From the NCBI RefSeq assembly GCF_016734765.1, contig NZ_JAERQE010000010.1, positions 90,851 to 154,850 of the forward strand: DNA of 64,000 nt, written 5' to 3'. A program made the translations under genes and the position numbers. Each line of letters begins with the position of its first letter. The stretch's first letter is position 1. Shown here piece after piece: positions 7,317 to 15,354 of the stretch. The notes beneath the pieces are model-generated. The model saw only the letters and a program-made list of their open reading frames with translations. It was not told where the DNA came from and did not search any database. This stretch comes from Microvirga soli. Its GTDB lineage: Bacteria; Pseudomonadota; Alphaproteobacteria; Rhizobiales; Beijerinckiaceae.

Positions 7317-8669
7317 TCACACCGCGCGGCTGTGGGTTCTGCCCGACTGGCCGAGGTAGGCATCGAATACAGACGCCACGCTCCGCACCAGGAAGCAGGT
7401 GTCATCATTCACCGACAGCACGTTGCCATCGAGCCGGATGACACCGTCGCCCTCCAGCATCTTCAGCCGCGGGATCGCCTGCAGGATGGTCTCAGGCGCC
7501 ACGCCGTGCCGGCCGCACACCTCCGCCACATCGACCTTGAAGTCGCACATCACCCGCTCGATTAGATCGGCCCTCAGGCGGTCGTCTGCCGTGAGGGAAT
7601 ACCCCTTCGCCGTCGCTAGCTCCCCGCGCGCTATGCGCTCGGCATAGCGCCCCAGCACCACCTCGTTCTGGGCATAGCCCTGCGTCAGCCGTCCGATGGC
7701 AGAGGCGCCGAAGCCAATCAGAACGTCGCTGGGATCGGTCGTGTAGCCCTGGAAGTTGCGATGCAGGACGCCATCGACTTGCGCCTTCACCATCGTGTCC
7801 TCAGGCAAGGCATAGTGGTCGAGCCCGATTCGGCGGTAACCGGCTTCAACGAGCGCCTCGGCGATGACCTCCGCCTGCTCGTAGCGGGCGGCGCCGTCGG
7901 GCAATGCGGCCTCGTCGATCCTGCGCTGATGTTTCTTGAACGTCGGGATGTGCGCATAGCCGAAGACGGAAAAGCGCTCGGGGCGCAATTCAATGCTCTT
8001 GCGCACGGTCTCGACACAGGATTCCACCGTCTGGTGCGGAAGGCCATAGATCAGGTCGAAGTTGATGCCGCGCACGCCGGCCTCCCGCAAGCCGTTCGTG
8101 GCCCGTGCCGTTTGCTCGACGCTCTGGATGCGGTTGATAGCGCGCTGCACCACCGGGTCGAAGCTCTGCACGCCAAGGCTCGCGCGGGTGACGCCCGCCT
8201 CACCCAGGGTCTTCGTCATCGTCTTGGTCAGGGTGCGTGGGTCGATCTCCACCGCGACCTCGGTTTCCTCATCAAGGGAAAATTCCTGCCGCATCAAGGC
8301 CATGAGGTCGAGCAACTCGGAGGGCTCCATAATGGTTGGGGTTCCGCCACCGAAATGTAAGTGCCGCACGGTCAGACGGCCACTCAGGCGATCCGTCACG
8401 AGTTCGATCTCACGCCGCAGGACAGCGAGATAATCCACGATCGGCGCATCGCGCTGGGTAATGGTCGTGTGACACCCGCAGTACCAGCACATGGAGCGGC
8501 AAAACGGCACGTGGAGATAGAGCGAGGTGCTCGTCCCGGCCGGCAGGGACGCCAGCCAGTTCCCATAGGCCTCGTGCCCGATGGTGTCGGAGAACTGCGG
8601 TGCCGTCGGATAGCTCGTGTAGCGGGGAAGCCGCTCCTCGCCGTAGCGCGCTCTCAGGTCGTCTTTCAT
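7317..8669 (-). CDS. hemN: Oxygen-independent coproporphyrinogen III dehydrogenase
   Basis: A 450-residue radical SAM enzyme that decarboxylates coproporphyrinogen III to protoporphyrinogen IX without oxygen. The cluster motif is CRSMCWYCGC at residues 57-66 (Cys57, Cys61, Cys64, plus the family's Cys66). GGGTPT and the HemN C-terminal domain are visible, and the N-terminal RYTSYPTAPQFSD is typical of true HemN rather than HemW. I chose the ATG at 8669 because family homology begins there; a longer frame exists upstream. A perfect FNR box 143 bp upstream indicates anaerobic induction, supplying haem for cytochromes when oxygen is absent. Confidence 0.95.
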   Translation of the reverse strand: MKDDLRARYGEERLPRYTSYPTAPQFSDTIGHEAYGNWLASLPAGTSTSLYLHVPFCRSMCWYCGCHTTITQRDAPIVDYLAVLRREIELVTDRLSGRLTVRHLHFGGGTPTIMEPSELLDLMALMRQEFSLDEETEVAVEIDPRTLTKTMTKTLGEAGVTRASLGVQSFDPVVQRAINRIQSVEQTARATNGLREAGVRGINFDLIYGLPHQTVESCVETVRKSIELRPERFSVFGYAHIPTFKKHQRRIDEAALPDGAARYEQAEVIAEALVEAGYRRIGLDHYALPEDTMVKAQVDGVLHRNFQGYTTDPSDVLIGFGASAIGRLTQGYAQNEVVLGRYAERIARGELATAKGYSLTADDRLRADLIERVMCDFKVDVAEVCGRHGVAPETILQAIPRLKMLEGDGVIRLDGNVLSVNDDTCFLVRSVASVFDAYLGQSGRTHSRAV

Positions 8670-8811
8670 GGTGCAAACCCTCACATCGACGGCCCATCCT
8701 CCGGGAGGCTGTCCGCCCTTCATGCAAAGGGGCGTACAGGAAATCTCACCGGGGTTCCTTGCGCTTGCTCAATATGATCCGGCGGCTTTCCCACCGCAGC
8801 GCACACATCAT

Positions 8812-8825
8812 TTGATCTGCATCAA
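8812..8825 (-). promoter_or_regulatory. Perfect FNR/FixK box upstream of hemN
   Basis: TTGATCTGCATCAA matches the FNR/FixK consensus TTGAT-N4-ATCAA at every defined position. It lies in the hemN-nirK divergent region. Its distance from hemN (143 bp) allows a -41.5 site with a leader of about 108 bases. It could also affect nirK. Confidence 0.75.
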
Positions 8826-8881
8826 ATCGTTGGGGATGCTCGCCAAAAATAATGTGCCTTCGAATGTATTCGCCGAAATAT

Positions 8882-8895
8882 TTGCGCTGCAGCAA
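8882..8895 (+). promoter_or_regulatory. NnrR-type box upstream of nirK
   Basis: TTGCGCTGCAGCAA fits TTG-N8-CAA, and its inner CG resembles NnrR-type sites more than the FNR AT. A start site about 41 bases downstream would fall near 8930, giving a leader of about 53 bases before nirK. Confidence 0.6.
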
Positions 8896-8982
8896 ATAAG
8901 GCTGGGAAGCTGAGGAGTACAAAGTCTTCATCCGATGACGGACCAGAACGATCCGCCAGGCGGTCCCATAGAGGAGATGAAG

Positions 8983-10080
8983 ATGAAGGCCCTGAAGATC
9001 CCGGGACGCCGGCCGCTGCTTGCGACCGCTGCTGTTTTAGCCCTTGCCACCGCGGCGTGGCTCGGCGCCCCGCTCGCAGCCAACGCAGGCGACAAGGTGG
9101 CGGCTGCCACGACGCACGCCCACGTTGCGACCGAGGCAGCCCCGGTGAGCGTGGTGCGCCTGCCTTCCGATCTTCCTGGCCCCATCGGCAAGCGTGGCCC
9201 GCAGCGGGTCAAGGTCGACTTCGAGACCACCGAAGTGTCAGGTCATCTCGATGACGGCACCACCTACCACTACTGGACCTTCAACAACAAGGTTCCCGGT
9301 CCCTTCGTCCGAGTGCGGGTCGGCGACACGGTCGAGGTCAAGCTGAAGAACGCCGAAGACAGTGCCATGATGCACAATGTCGACTTCCATGCGGTCACTG
9401 GCCCCGGCGGTGGCGCCAAGGCCACGGAGGCGGCTCCGGGCGAGACCCGCGGCTTCGAGTTCAAGGCGCTCAACCCCGGTCTGTATGTTTATCATTGCGC
9501 CACTCCCATGGTGGCCCAGCACATTGCCAACGGCATGTACGGCCTGATCCTGGTGGAGCCGGAGGAAGGTCTGCCGAAGGTCGATCATGAGTTCTACGTG
9601 ATGCAGGGTGAGCTCTACACCGAGCAAGCCCACGGCACGAAGGGGCACTTAGGGGAAAGCTATGAGAAGCTGATCAGCGAACGTCCCGAGTACTTCATCT
9701 TCAACGGCAGCGCGGACGCCCTGAAGAAGAACCCGTTGAAGGCGAAGGTCGGCGAGACCGTCCGTATTTACTTCGGCGTAGGTGGGCCGAACTACACCTC
9801 GTCCTTCCACGTGATCGGCGAGATCTTCGACAAGGCTTACCCATTGGCTTCGCTCAGCTCGCCGATGAAGGATGTGCAGACCATTACTACTCCTCCCGGT
9901 GGCGCCAGCGTGGTGGACTTCAAGGTTGAGGTTCCCGGCAACTACATCCTCGTCGACCATGCCCTGAGCCGCGTCGAGCGCGGTCTGGCCGGCATCCTGC
10001 AGGTTGAGGGGCCCGAGAACCCCACGGTCTTTAAGGACTACAACCCGCAGAAGTCGGCCCAGTCGACCGGCGGTCATTGA
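8983..10080 (+). CDS. nirK: Copper-containing nitrite reductase
   Basis: A 365-residue periplasmic enzyme that reduces nitrite to NO. Two cupredoxin domains are present. Type 1 Cu ligands are His131, Cys172, His180 and Met185. Type 2 Cu ligands are His136, His171 and His326. Catalytic Asp134 and His276 are also visible. The Cys-His spacing (C-ATPMVAQ-H) is one residue shorter than in the classical Alcaligenes enzyme, pointing to the second NirK clade. The signal peptide begins after PGRRPLLA and may be Tat-type. I chose the ATG at 8983, six bases after GAGGAG; in-frame ATGs at 8935 and 8977 are possible. It is followed by a clear terminator. Confidence 0.95.
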   Translation: MKALKIPGRRPLLATAAVLALATAAWLGAPLAANAGDKVAAATTHAHVATEAAPVSVVRLPSDLPGPIGKRGPQRVKVDFETTEVSGHLDDGTTYHYWTFNNKVPGPFVRVRVGDTVEVKLKNAEDSAMMHNVDFHAVTGPGGGAKATEAAPGETRGFEFKALNPGLYVYHCATPMVAQHIANGMYGLILVEPEEGLPKVDHEFYVMQGELYTEQAHGTKGHLGESYEKLISERPEYFIFNGSADALKKNPLKAKVGETVRIYFGVGGPNYTSSFHVIGEIFDKAYPLASLSSPMKDVQTITTPPGGASVVDFKVEVPGNYILVDHALSRVERGLAGILQVEGPENPTVFKDYNPQKSAQSTGGH

Positions 10081-10102
10081 CCGGAACGGCTTTAAACGAC
10101 GG

Positions 10103-10129
10103 AAAGTCCGGGCCCGGCCCGGACTTTTT
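10103..10129 (+). terminator. Rho-independent terminator after nirK
   Basis: AAAGTCCGGG pairs with CCCGGACTTT across a GC-rich loop and is followed by further Ts. It lies 23 bases after the nirK stop, so nirK is probably monocistronic. Confidence 0.85.
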
Positions 10130-10232
10130 GCATCTCGGGTTTTTGCGCCAGGGCAACGAAGCCAGGGCCGTCCTCTGTCTTCATGAGGGAACAAGCAAAC
10201 ACCGCCTCCACCGAACCTAACCGAGACTGTTG

Positions 10233-10631
10233 ATGAAACCTGTCCTGCGCGAGATCGCCGGCGCTTCCGGCCCGGCCACCCCATGCGAACCCTCCCCGCT
10301 GCTGACGCGCGTGCGCGCTGTCATGGACACCCTTGACCTGGACTGCCGCTGCCGCGGTAAGCTCGACGCAGCCCTGGAGCGGTTCGAGGCCTTGGAGAGC
10401 CGGCGCCAGCTCCGCGGCCTGATCCTCGATGCCCGCCACCAGGCGGAACGCATCGGGGCGCTGCTCGAACTCGTCGGCGAGTTGGACACCGTGTCGACCG
10501 ACGAGGCGGACCTAAGCGTTTTCCACGAAATCGCACTGCTGTTCGAGGACATCAGGGCCGCGGCGATGCGTGGGGCCGAAGACATGGTCCGTGCGGCAAG
10601 ACTTGACCTGCGTGGCGGCCAAGCGGGCTGA
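10233..10631 (+). CDS. Hypothetical helical protein downstream of nirK
   Basis: A 132-residue, mostly helical soluble protein with heptad-like leucines (LDAALERFEALESRRQLRGLI, split across residues 45-65). The N-terminal part has three cysteines (Cys18 and the CRC pair near residue 38). There is no signal peptide and I do not recognise the family. The start at 10233 follows a weak ribosome site, with a TTG one codon earlier as alternative. The gene lies between the nirK terminator and two minus-strand genes of the same neighbourhood. Confidence 0.55.
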   Translation: MKPVLREIAGASGPATPCEPSPLLTRVRAVMDTLDLDCRCRGKLDAALERFEALESRRQLRGLILDARHQAERIGALLELVGELDTVSTDEADLSVFHEIALLFEDIRAAAMRGAEDMVRAARLDLRGGQAG

Positions 10632-10670
10632 CCTGCAACCCATGCGCCGATTGCGCCTGTCAGAGAGAGT

Positions 10671-10961
10671 TCACCGGCCCGGCCTGCGCAGAGCCTCTGG
10701 CAGCGGCTGGTCGCCATAATCGATGCTGGAGCGCTGCAGGATGCACCCGGCCGCGTCGACCACAAGGCGCAGCCGCCGTCCGGCATGGAAGAACGTGAGC
10801 CGGAAACGGCCCTCGTCCTCGCCGATGCCGCGCTCGCAGCGACTGGTGATCGCCCCGCTGCGGAGCAGCTCCGGCACGTGCGACGGCTCCAGGCCCAGTC
10901 CCTCACCGAGCACCGAGGCATCAACCTGGATCGTGCCGTCCTGGATCTCAATCTCGGGCAT
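10671..10961 (-). CDS. DUF6522-like small protein
   Basis: A 96-residue soluble protein with two recognisable parts. IEIQDGTIQVDASVLGEGLG reads like a short helical recognition segment, and RFRLTFFHAGRRLRLVVD is a beta-rich end. It resembles DUF6522 proteins, which I recall from alphaproteobacteria; no function is established that I know of. I chose the ATG at 10961 (AAGGGAA upstream) over an earlier ATG at 10976. It is 45 bases downstream of the FmdE-like gene, probably cotranscribed with it. Confidence 0.6.
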   Translation of the reverse strand: MPEIEIQDGTIQVDASVLGEGLGLEPSHVPELLRSGAITSRCERGIGEDEGRFRLTFFHAGRRLRLVVDAAGCILQRSSIDYGDQPLPEALRRPGR

Positions 10962-11006
10962 GAGGGTTCCCTTCATTGATGCTGCCGGACATGGGCCACC
11001 GTCTCG

Positions 11007-11642
11007 TCAGGTCGCCGACGCGGAGGCTGTGCCCGGTACGGGCGTCAGCAGGACCACATCCGGATCGTCGGCGTGGTCGAGCAGCAGCTGCCGGACGCGG
11101 TCCTGCCACAGCCGGCGGAACTCCTGGGCCTCCGCCGGGGAGGCCTCTCCGCCAAGAACCCGTTGGAACAGCGGTCTGGCATTAGCATGAAGCGGCACGG
11201 CGGCGGCGTTCAGGCTCGCGATGATGCGTTCGCTTGTATCACGACGGGTGAACTGAATCTCCCCGCAGATATCGCTCCCGAAGGCGAGCCGGTCACGGCG
11301 CTCGAACCGTCCTGCGATCCCCTTGAACCCGCCCTCGCCCGCCGCTCCGGTCAGGAGGGTGGCCACCGAAGCCATCACGCCGGCTACACCCTCGGAGGCG
11401 CCCTGGCTCAGCGTGACGTCGATCTCGCCCCGCACCGGAATCCCGTTCCCGTACAGGCACCTGAGCGCCCGCAACGTCATCAGATAGGCGCCGGCCACGG
11501 TCGGGCAGGAATGCCCGGCCAGTTTGACGGCATCGAGATAGCTGTACTCGACCAGTCCGTCCTCGGTGGCTCCGAGAAAGGCGCTCAACGGATCGTACAG
11601 CGTGAGGCGAGGCGCCTCGTCGAAGAAGCTTGGATAATTCAT
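11007..11642 (-). CDS. FmdE-like domain protein
   Basis: A 211-residue cytoplasmic protein containing GHSCPTVAGAYLM (about residues 44-56), a motif like the metal-binding GHxCPG region of the FmdE family. FmdE-like genes were first noted next to molybdenum formylmethanofuran dehydrogenases, but the role is unknown. The remaining two thirds are mixed alpha/beta with a cysteine in SDICGEIQF. The ATG at 11642 has AGGTGG upstream; a GTG three codons earlier is the alternative. Its place beside nirK and norCBQD suggests a link to nitrogen-oxide metabolism or metal handling; this is inference. Confidence 0.55.
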   Translation of the reverse strand: MNYPSFFDEAPRLTLYDPLSAFLGATEDGLVEYSYLDAVKLAGHSCPTVAGAYLMTLRALRCLYGNGIPVRGEIDVTLSQGASEGVAGVMASVATLLTGAAGEGGFKGIAGRFERRDRLAFGSDICGEIQFTRRDTSERIIASLNAAAVPLHANARPLFQRVLGGEASPAEAQEFRRLWQDRVRQLLLDHADDPDVVLLTPVPGTASASAT

Positions 11643-11813
11643 CGGGACCACCTGATCAGTTGAGCCTTGTCGTTACCGCAGTCCTGCGGCCTACTCGTTG
11701 CTCTGGCTCAACCAGGCTGACTATTGCCGGCTCCCGAACTTCGCCCACTCACCGGCGTTGGGGAAGATCATCGCAGACGGCTAGCGCGTCGGCGCCTCTC
11801 GGAGAACGCGGCC

Positions 11814-12278
11814 ATGGTCGGTTCCGTTCGCTCTCACCTTGTTTGGGTTCTCATCGGGCTTCTCGGCGCATTCGCCCTGGCGCTAATCGCCGTCGAGCGC
11901 GGCGAGCACGTCAACGCGCTCTGGATCGTGGTAGCGGCCATCGCCACCTACCTGATCACCTGCCGCTACTACTCGCTCTTCATCGCCAGACGTGTCATGC
12001 AGCTCGACCCGGAGTGCGAGACCCCGGCGGTCCGGCACAACGACGGGCTCGATTACGTGCCCACCAACCGCTACGTGCTGTTCGGTCGTCACTTCGCCGC
12101 CATCATCGGCGCCGGCCCCCTCGTCAGTCTCGTGCTCGCGGCCCAGATGGGATACCACCGTCAGATCGCCTTTAGATCGAGATTTCCTCGATGCTCCGCG
12201 GCTCCTTTGCAGAGCGGCCATTCTCCTTGCGGCGTGCATTGCCTCGGACCTCATATGCCTTCAGCCGGGCACGCATGA
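11814..12278 (+). pseudogene. cstA: Truncated carbon starvation protein CstA
   Basis: The first ~113 codons encode the start of a CstA peptide/pyruvate transporter: a membrane helix, then YSLFIARRVMQLDP, RHNDGLDYVPTNRYVLFG and IGAGPLV. Similarity stops near position 12,155, just after LAAQMGY, and unrelated residues follow to the stop at 12,278. Intact CstA is about 690 residues. The 3' part overlaps the end of the convergent catalase-like gene, so a deletion or rearrangement has removed the other four fifths. The fragment is unlikely to transport anything. Confidence 0.85.
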
Positions 12279-13908
12279 TGGAACCAAGCGGGCGGTGAGC
12301 GGACAGGCTGTGCGAGGGGCAGAAGAGCAGATCTTCATCCAAAGCCCGGCGTGCGGCATCGAAGGCCTCCTGCGGCGGCAGGATTAGGCGGGCGACCGGC
12401 AAGTACGGACTCTCGTCCTCGGGCCACTCGGCATTGGCATTTTCCACCGGCATGCGCTCCAGGTTGGTGCAGAGCTGGATGCCGACCTCATACTCCGCCG
12501 GATTGTCGCGAAAGTATTCCACGACGGCCGTGCGCAGGCCGTCCTCATCGGCGGGTGTGAAGCCGGCTTGCCGCAGCTCATGCAGGCGGGGCATGGCAGG
12601 CCTGACCCGCAGCTTAGCGATGTAGTCGCCATAACGGTACGGGCATTGGCTGTAATAGGCCTCCGCCAAGGGATGGTTGAACGGATGGCCGTAGAAATCG
12701 AGGTTGGCGCTGTCCAGTCCGACGGCGTTGAGCGCCGCATTGGCCGCGCGTGATGAGGCCGAGACGGCTTGCTTCACCCCTTCCGGCAGCGGCATCGCCA
12801 TCTCGGTCGCGGTGATCTGGGCCAGGAACACCTTGGCGGTGGGTGCAATGAACACTTTGCCGGTGTCGAGCACCCAGTCCTGGGTGACCTCACCTTCGTG
12901 ACCGGGGAGCATCTCGCCTTCAACGCCGACGATCTTGAGGGACATGCCGCGTGGTGTGGACACCCGGCGGTCATCCAGGAACTCGCCAGGCACATGGGAA
13001 AGGCGCACCACGACCGGGTAGGTCCGCAGCTCGGCAAACAGCCCCTGGCGCAACTCGGGAGGCAGATTCTCCAGAACCCGCAGTTCCCCCTTGAGGATGC
13101 CATGCGCTTTGGCATGGGACGTGCGCACGGAGCGTCCATAGCGCTCCCGTGTGATCCGGCCGCCGCCAGCCATCGCCTCGATGATCCTGTCGAAGGTCTC
13201 CTGCTCGTCCGGCTCGACCTCCTCCACATCGTCGCGGTAGCGGACGAAGGAGGGCTTTGCCTTGGGCTGACCTGAGGCAAAGCCTTTTCCTGCGGGCGAC
13301 CGCGCGTCGTGAATGCCAGAGGGTCCACTGACAGCCCGGCAGAGGACGTCGGTCACAAGCCCATAGGCCAAATGAGCGACAAGTCCGCGGGCATGGGCGG
13401 TCCAAGGATAATCCTGCGGACGGCCGGACAGGCCCAGAGCGGCGTTCATCCCCTCGTCCTTGATCAGGAATAGGCCCAGCCCGAAGAGGCTGCCCCTGCC
13501 TGCATCGAGGTAGGCGACCCGCCCGCGCAGGGTACCATACAGCGCCCCGGGCACCATCCCCAGCCCGTAATGCACGATGAGACCAGCCGTATCGCGCTGG
13601 CGCCGGGTCAGGACAAGTCCAGCCTGGTCTGCCGTTTCCGCGGCCAGAACTTGGGCCGGATCCATGCCGCCGGGGCGAGCCTGCCGGGTCTGCTGGCGTG
13701 TCCGCCTGTTGTCGAGACCGCGCCGGAAGTTGAACCAGTCGATGCGGTCCATTACCCAGACAGCCGCCACTCCTGCGGCCGCGCCCGCCAAGGCATCTAG
13801 AACGATGTCTGCGGACGAATGCCGCGAATGCCGGCCAGAGCGCCTCCCGGTCCCTGCCGCAGATCCGGTGGAAGTTGCGTTGGTTCTGTCGCGTGCGGGC
13901 TGTGGCAT
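12172..13908 (-). CDS. DUF1440 membrane domain fused to a catalase-like haem domain
   Basis: A 578-residue protein with two parts. Residues ~33-200 form a membrane region resembling DUF1440 (GAAAGVAAVWVMDRIDWFNF, then several hydrophobic helices). Residues ~230-570 form a catalase-family domain: SHAKAHGILKGELRVLE (His265, His269), and STPRGMSLKIVG near 317-328. Such short catalase-like proteins lack the C-terminal extension of true catalases and often act as peroxidases or haem-dependent lipid-peroxide enzymes. The two parts are continuous in one frame with no stop. The 3' end abuts the broken cstA. The start at 13,908 is uncertain because the first 30 residues are low-complexity. Confidence 0.75.
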   Translation of the reverse strand: MPQPARDRTNATSTGSAAGTGRRSGRHSRHSSADIVLDALAGAAAGVAAVWVMDRIDWFNFRRGLDNRRTRQQTRQARPGGMDPAQVLAAETADQAGLVLTRRQRDTAGLIVHYGLGMVPGALYGTLRGRVAYLDAGRGSLFGLGLFLIKDEGMNAALGLSGRPQDYPWTAHARGLVAHLAYGLVTDVLCRAVSGPSGIHDARSPAGKGFASGQPKAKPSFVRYRDDVEEVEPDEQETFDRIIEAMAGGGRITRERYGRSVRTSHAKAHGILKGELRVLENLPPELRQGLFAELRTYPVVVRLSHVPGEFLDDRRVSTPRGMSLKIVGVEGEMLPGHEGEVTQDWVLDTGKVFIAPTAKVFLAQITATEMAMPLPEGVKQAVSASSRAANAALNAVGLDSANLDFYGHPFNHPLAEAYYSQCPYRYGDYIAKLRVRPAMPRLHELRQAGFTPADEDGLRTAVVEYFRDNPAEYEVGIQLCTNLERMPVENANAEWPEDESPYLPVARLILPPQEAFDAARRALDEDLLFCPSHSLSAHRPLGSIMRARLKAYEVRGNARRKENGRSAKEPRSIEEISI

Positions 13909-14194
13909 GGCAAATCCTTACCGTGACGGTGCGGGTGTTGCCGAGGGCCACCCGTGGGCCTTGCGCTTTAACGTCCAATCGAAAGACACATCGACTGTTC
14001 CAGCTTCGCTATTCGGAGGGATGGTCACTCGCGTTGCATGTGCTGTCGGAACCTGTGCTGCGGCCTGCAATTGACGATGCAGGCGGCCTCAGACAGACGG
14101 TTCTGGATCAATGCCACATCCGCCACTTTGGAGGAGAGACACCGACGGTCGTTCTCCTGACAAAGAGGCATTCTCACTGACGGTGAGATTTGCG

Positions 14195-14797
14195 ATGCCG
14201 ATGCGCGTTCACGAAGTTCATCCTGCCCTTGCCCATTTCCCGGTGGCCCTGCTACCCACTGCCGTGGCGGCCGATCTCATTGGCCGGCTCACCAACAACG
14301 ATTCGCTGATGGACATGGGACGCCAGCTGATGCCGGTAGCGGCGGCCAGTGTCGCCGCAACGGGGATAGCAGGCTTTGCCGCGCAAGAGGCCGTCAAGAC
14401 CAGCGATGTCTCCCATGATCTCTTGGTCACCCATCGCACGCTCAACATCGGCCTGCTGGCACTGTCAGTGGGTTTGGCAGCGATCCGTTCGCGCAGCCGG
14501 CGGCCAAGCACTGGGTACCTGCTTGCGGGTCTCGCCGGCGCCGCCCTTGTGACGTACTCGGGCTATCTTGGCGGCCGGATGGTTTACGCGCACGGTGTCG
14601 GCGTGACCCCTGCCGATGGGATCGAGCCGGAGCGGACACCCGAGATGCCTCACGACGGGTTTGGGAGGGCCGCACGCGCGTCTGCGTCCAACGTCGGCCA
14701 TGCGCTCAGACACACCGCCCAGGAAATGGCGCAAGGGGAGATCGTCCCGAGATTTCAGGAGCATGCGCCCGCCTACCGGGAGCCAGCCGTAGGCTAG
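14195..14797 (+). CDS. DUF2231 family membrane protein
   Basis: A 200-residue inner-membrane protein. Its start, VHEVHPALAHFPVALLP, carries the two histidines typical of DUF2231, and about four membrane helices follow (to residue ~135). A hydrophilic, charged tail of about 60 residues ends the protein. DUF2231 proteins are proposed haem- or redox-linked membrane proteins but have no proven role. The ATG at 14,195 is used; the frame continues upstream without likely coding sense. It stands alone on the plus strand after a 286-bp gap. Confidence 0.75.
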   Translation: MPMRVHEVHPALAHFPVALLPTAVAADLIGRLTNNDSLMDMGRQLMPVAAASVAATGIAGFAAQEAVKTSDVSHDLLVTHRTLNIGLLALSVGLAAIRSRSRRPSTGYLLAGLAGAALVTYSGYLGGRMVYAHGVGVTPADGIEPERTPEMPHDGFGRAARASASNVGHALRHTAQEMAQGEIVPRFQEHAPAYREPAVG

Positions 14798-14907
14798 GCT
14801 CTGTCCCAAGTGGCAGCAGGCCGACCAGACCTGGGCCCGAGGTGCCGCCAGTGAAATGATCATGCCCCACGGTTCGATGTGACTGGGGGCAGAACCAAGG
14901 TTGCCGA

Positions 14908-15348
14908 ATGGATCTGACCCGACTTGCTGCCGATGCGATCCTTACGGCCGCCGCCGACGCGGTGGTGGCAACCGACCGGGATGGGATCATCCAGGTGTGG
15001 AACCCTGGCGCGGAGCGTATCTTCGGCCACCGCGCCGACGAGGCGTTGGGCCAATCACTCGACCTCATCATCCCGGACCGCCTGCGCCCGCGCCATTGGG
15101 AGGGCTTCCACCGCGTCATGGCTACCGGCGAGAGCCATTACGGCGCAGGCGATCTGCTGTCGGTGCCGGGCATCCGCAAGGACGGGCAACGCATCTCACT
15201 GGAATTCACCATCGTGCCGCTCAAGGATGAGGAGGGACAAATGCAGGGCCTCGCCGCGGTGATGCGGGACGTGACCAGCCGGTTCGAGGAAATCAGAGCT
15301 CTGAAGCAGAAGCTGGCGGAAGCAAGCGTACCACCGAGCCCTCACTGA
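14908..15348 (+). CDS. Stand-alone PAS domain protein
   Basis: A 146-residue cytoplasmic protein made of one PAS domain. VVATDRDGIIQVWNPGAERIFG and the later HWEGFHRVMATGES, KDGQRISLEFTI and VMRDVTSRFEE mark the PAS core and C-terminal cap. There is no kinase, GGDEF or DNA-binding domain. The stretch RPRHWEGFHRVMATG resembles the haem-binding F-helix of FixL-type PAS domains, so haem binding and O2/NO sensing are plausible but unproven. It would need to act through a partner protein. It ends six bases before a DUF488 gene. Confidence 0.75.
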   Translation: MDLTRLAADAILTAAADAVVATDRDGIIQVWNPGAERIFGHRADEALGQSLDLIIPDRLRPRHWEGFHRVMATGESHYGAGDLLSVPGIRKDGQRISLEFTIVPLKDEEGQMQGLAAVMRDVTSRFEEIRALKQKLAEASVPPSPH

Positions 15349-15354
15349 AATGGC

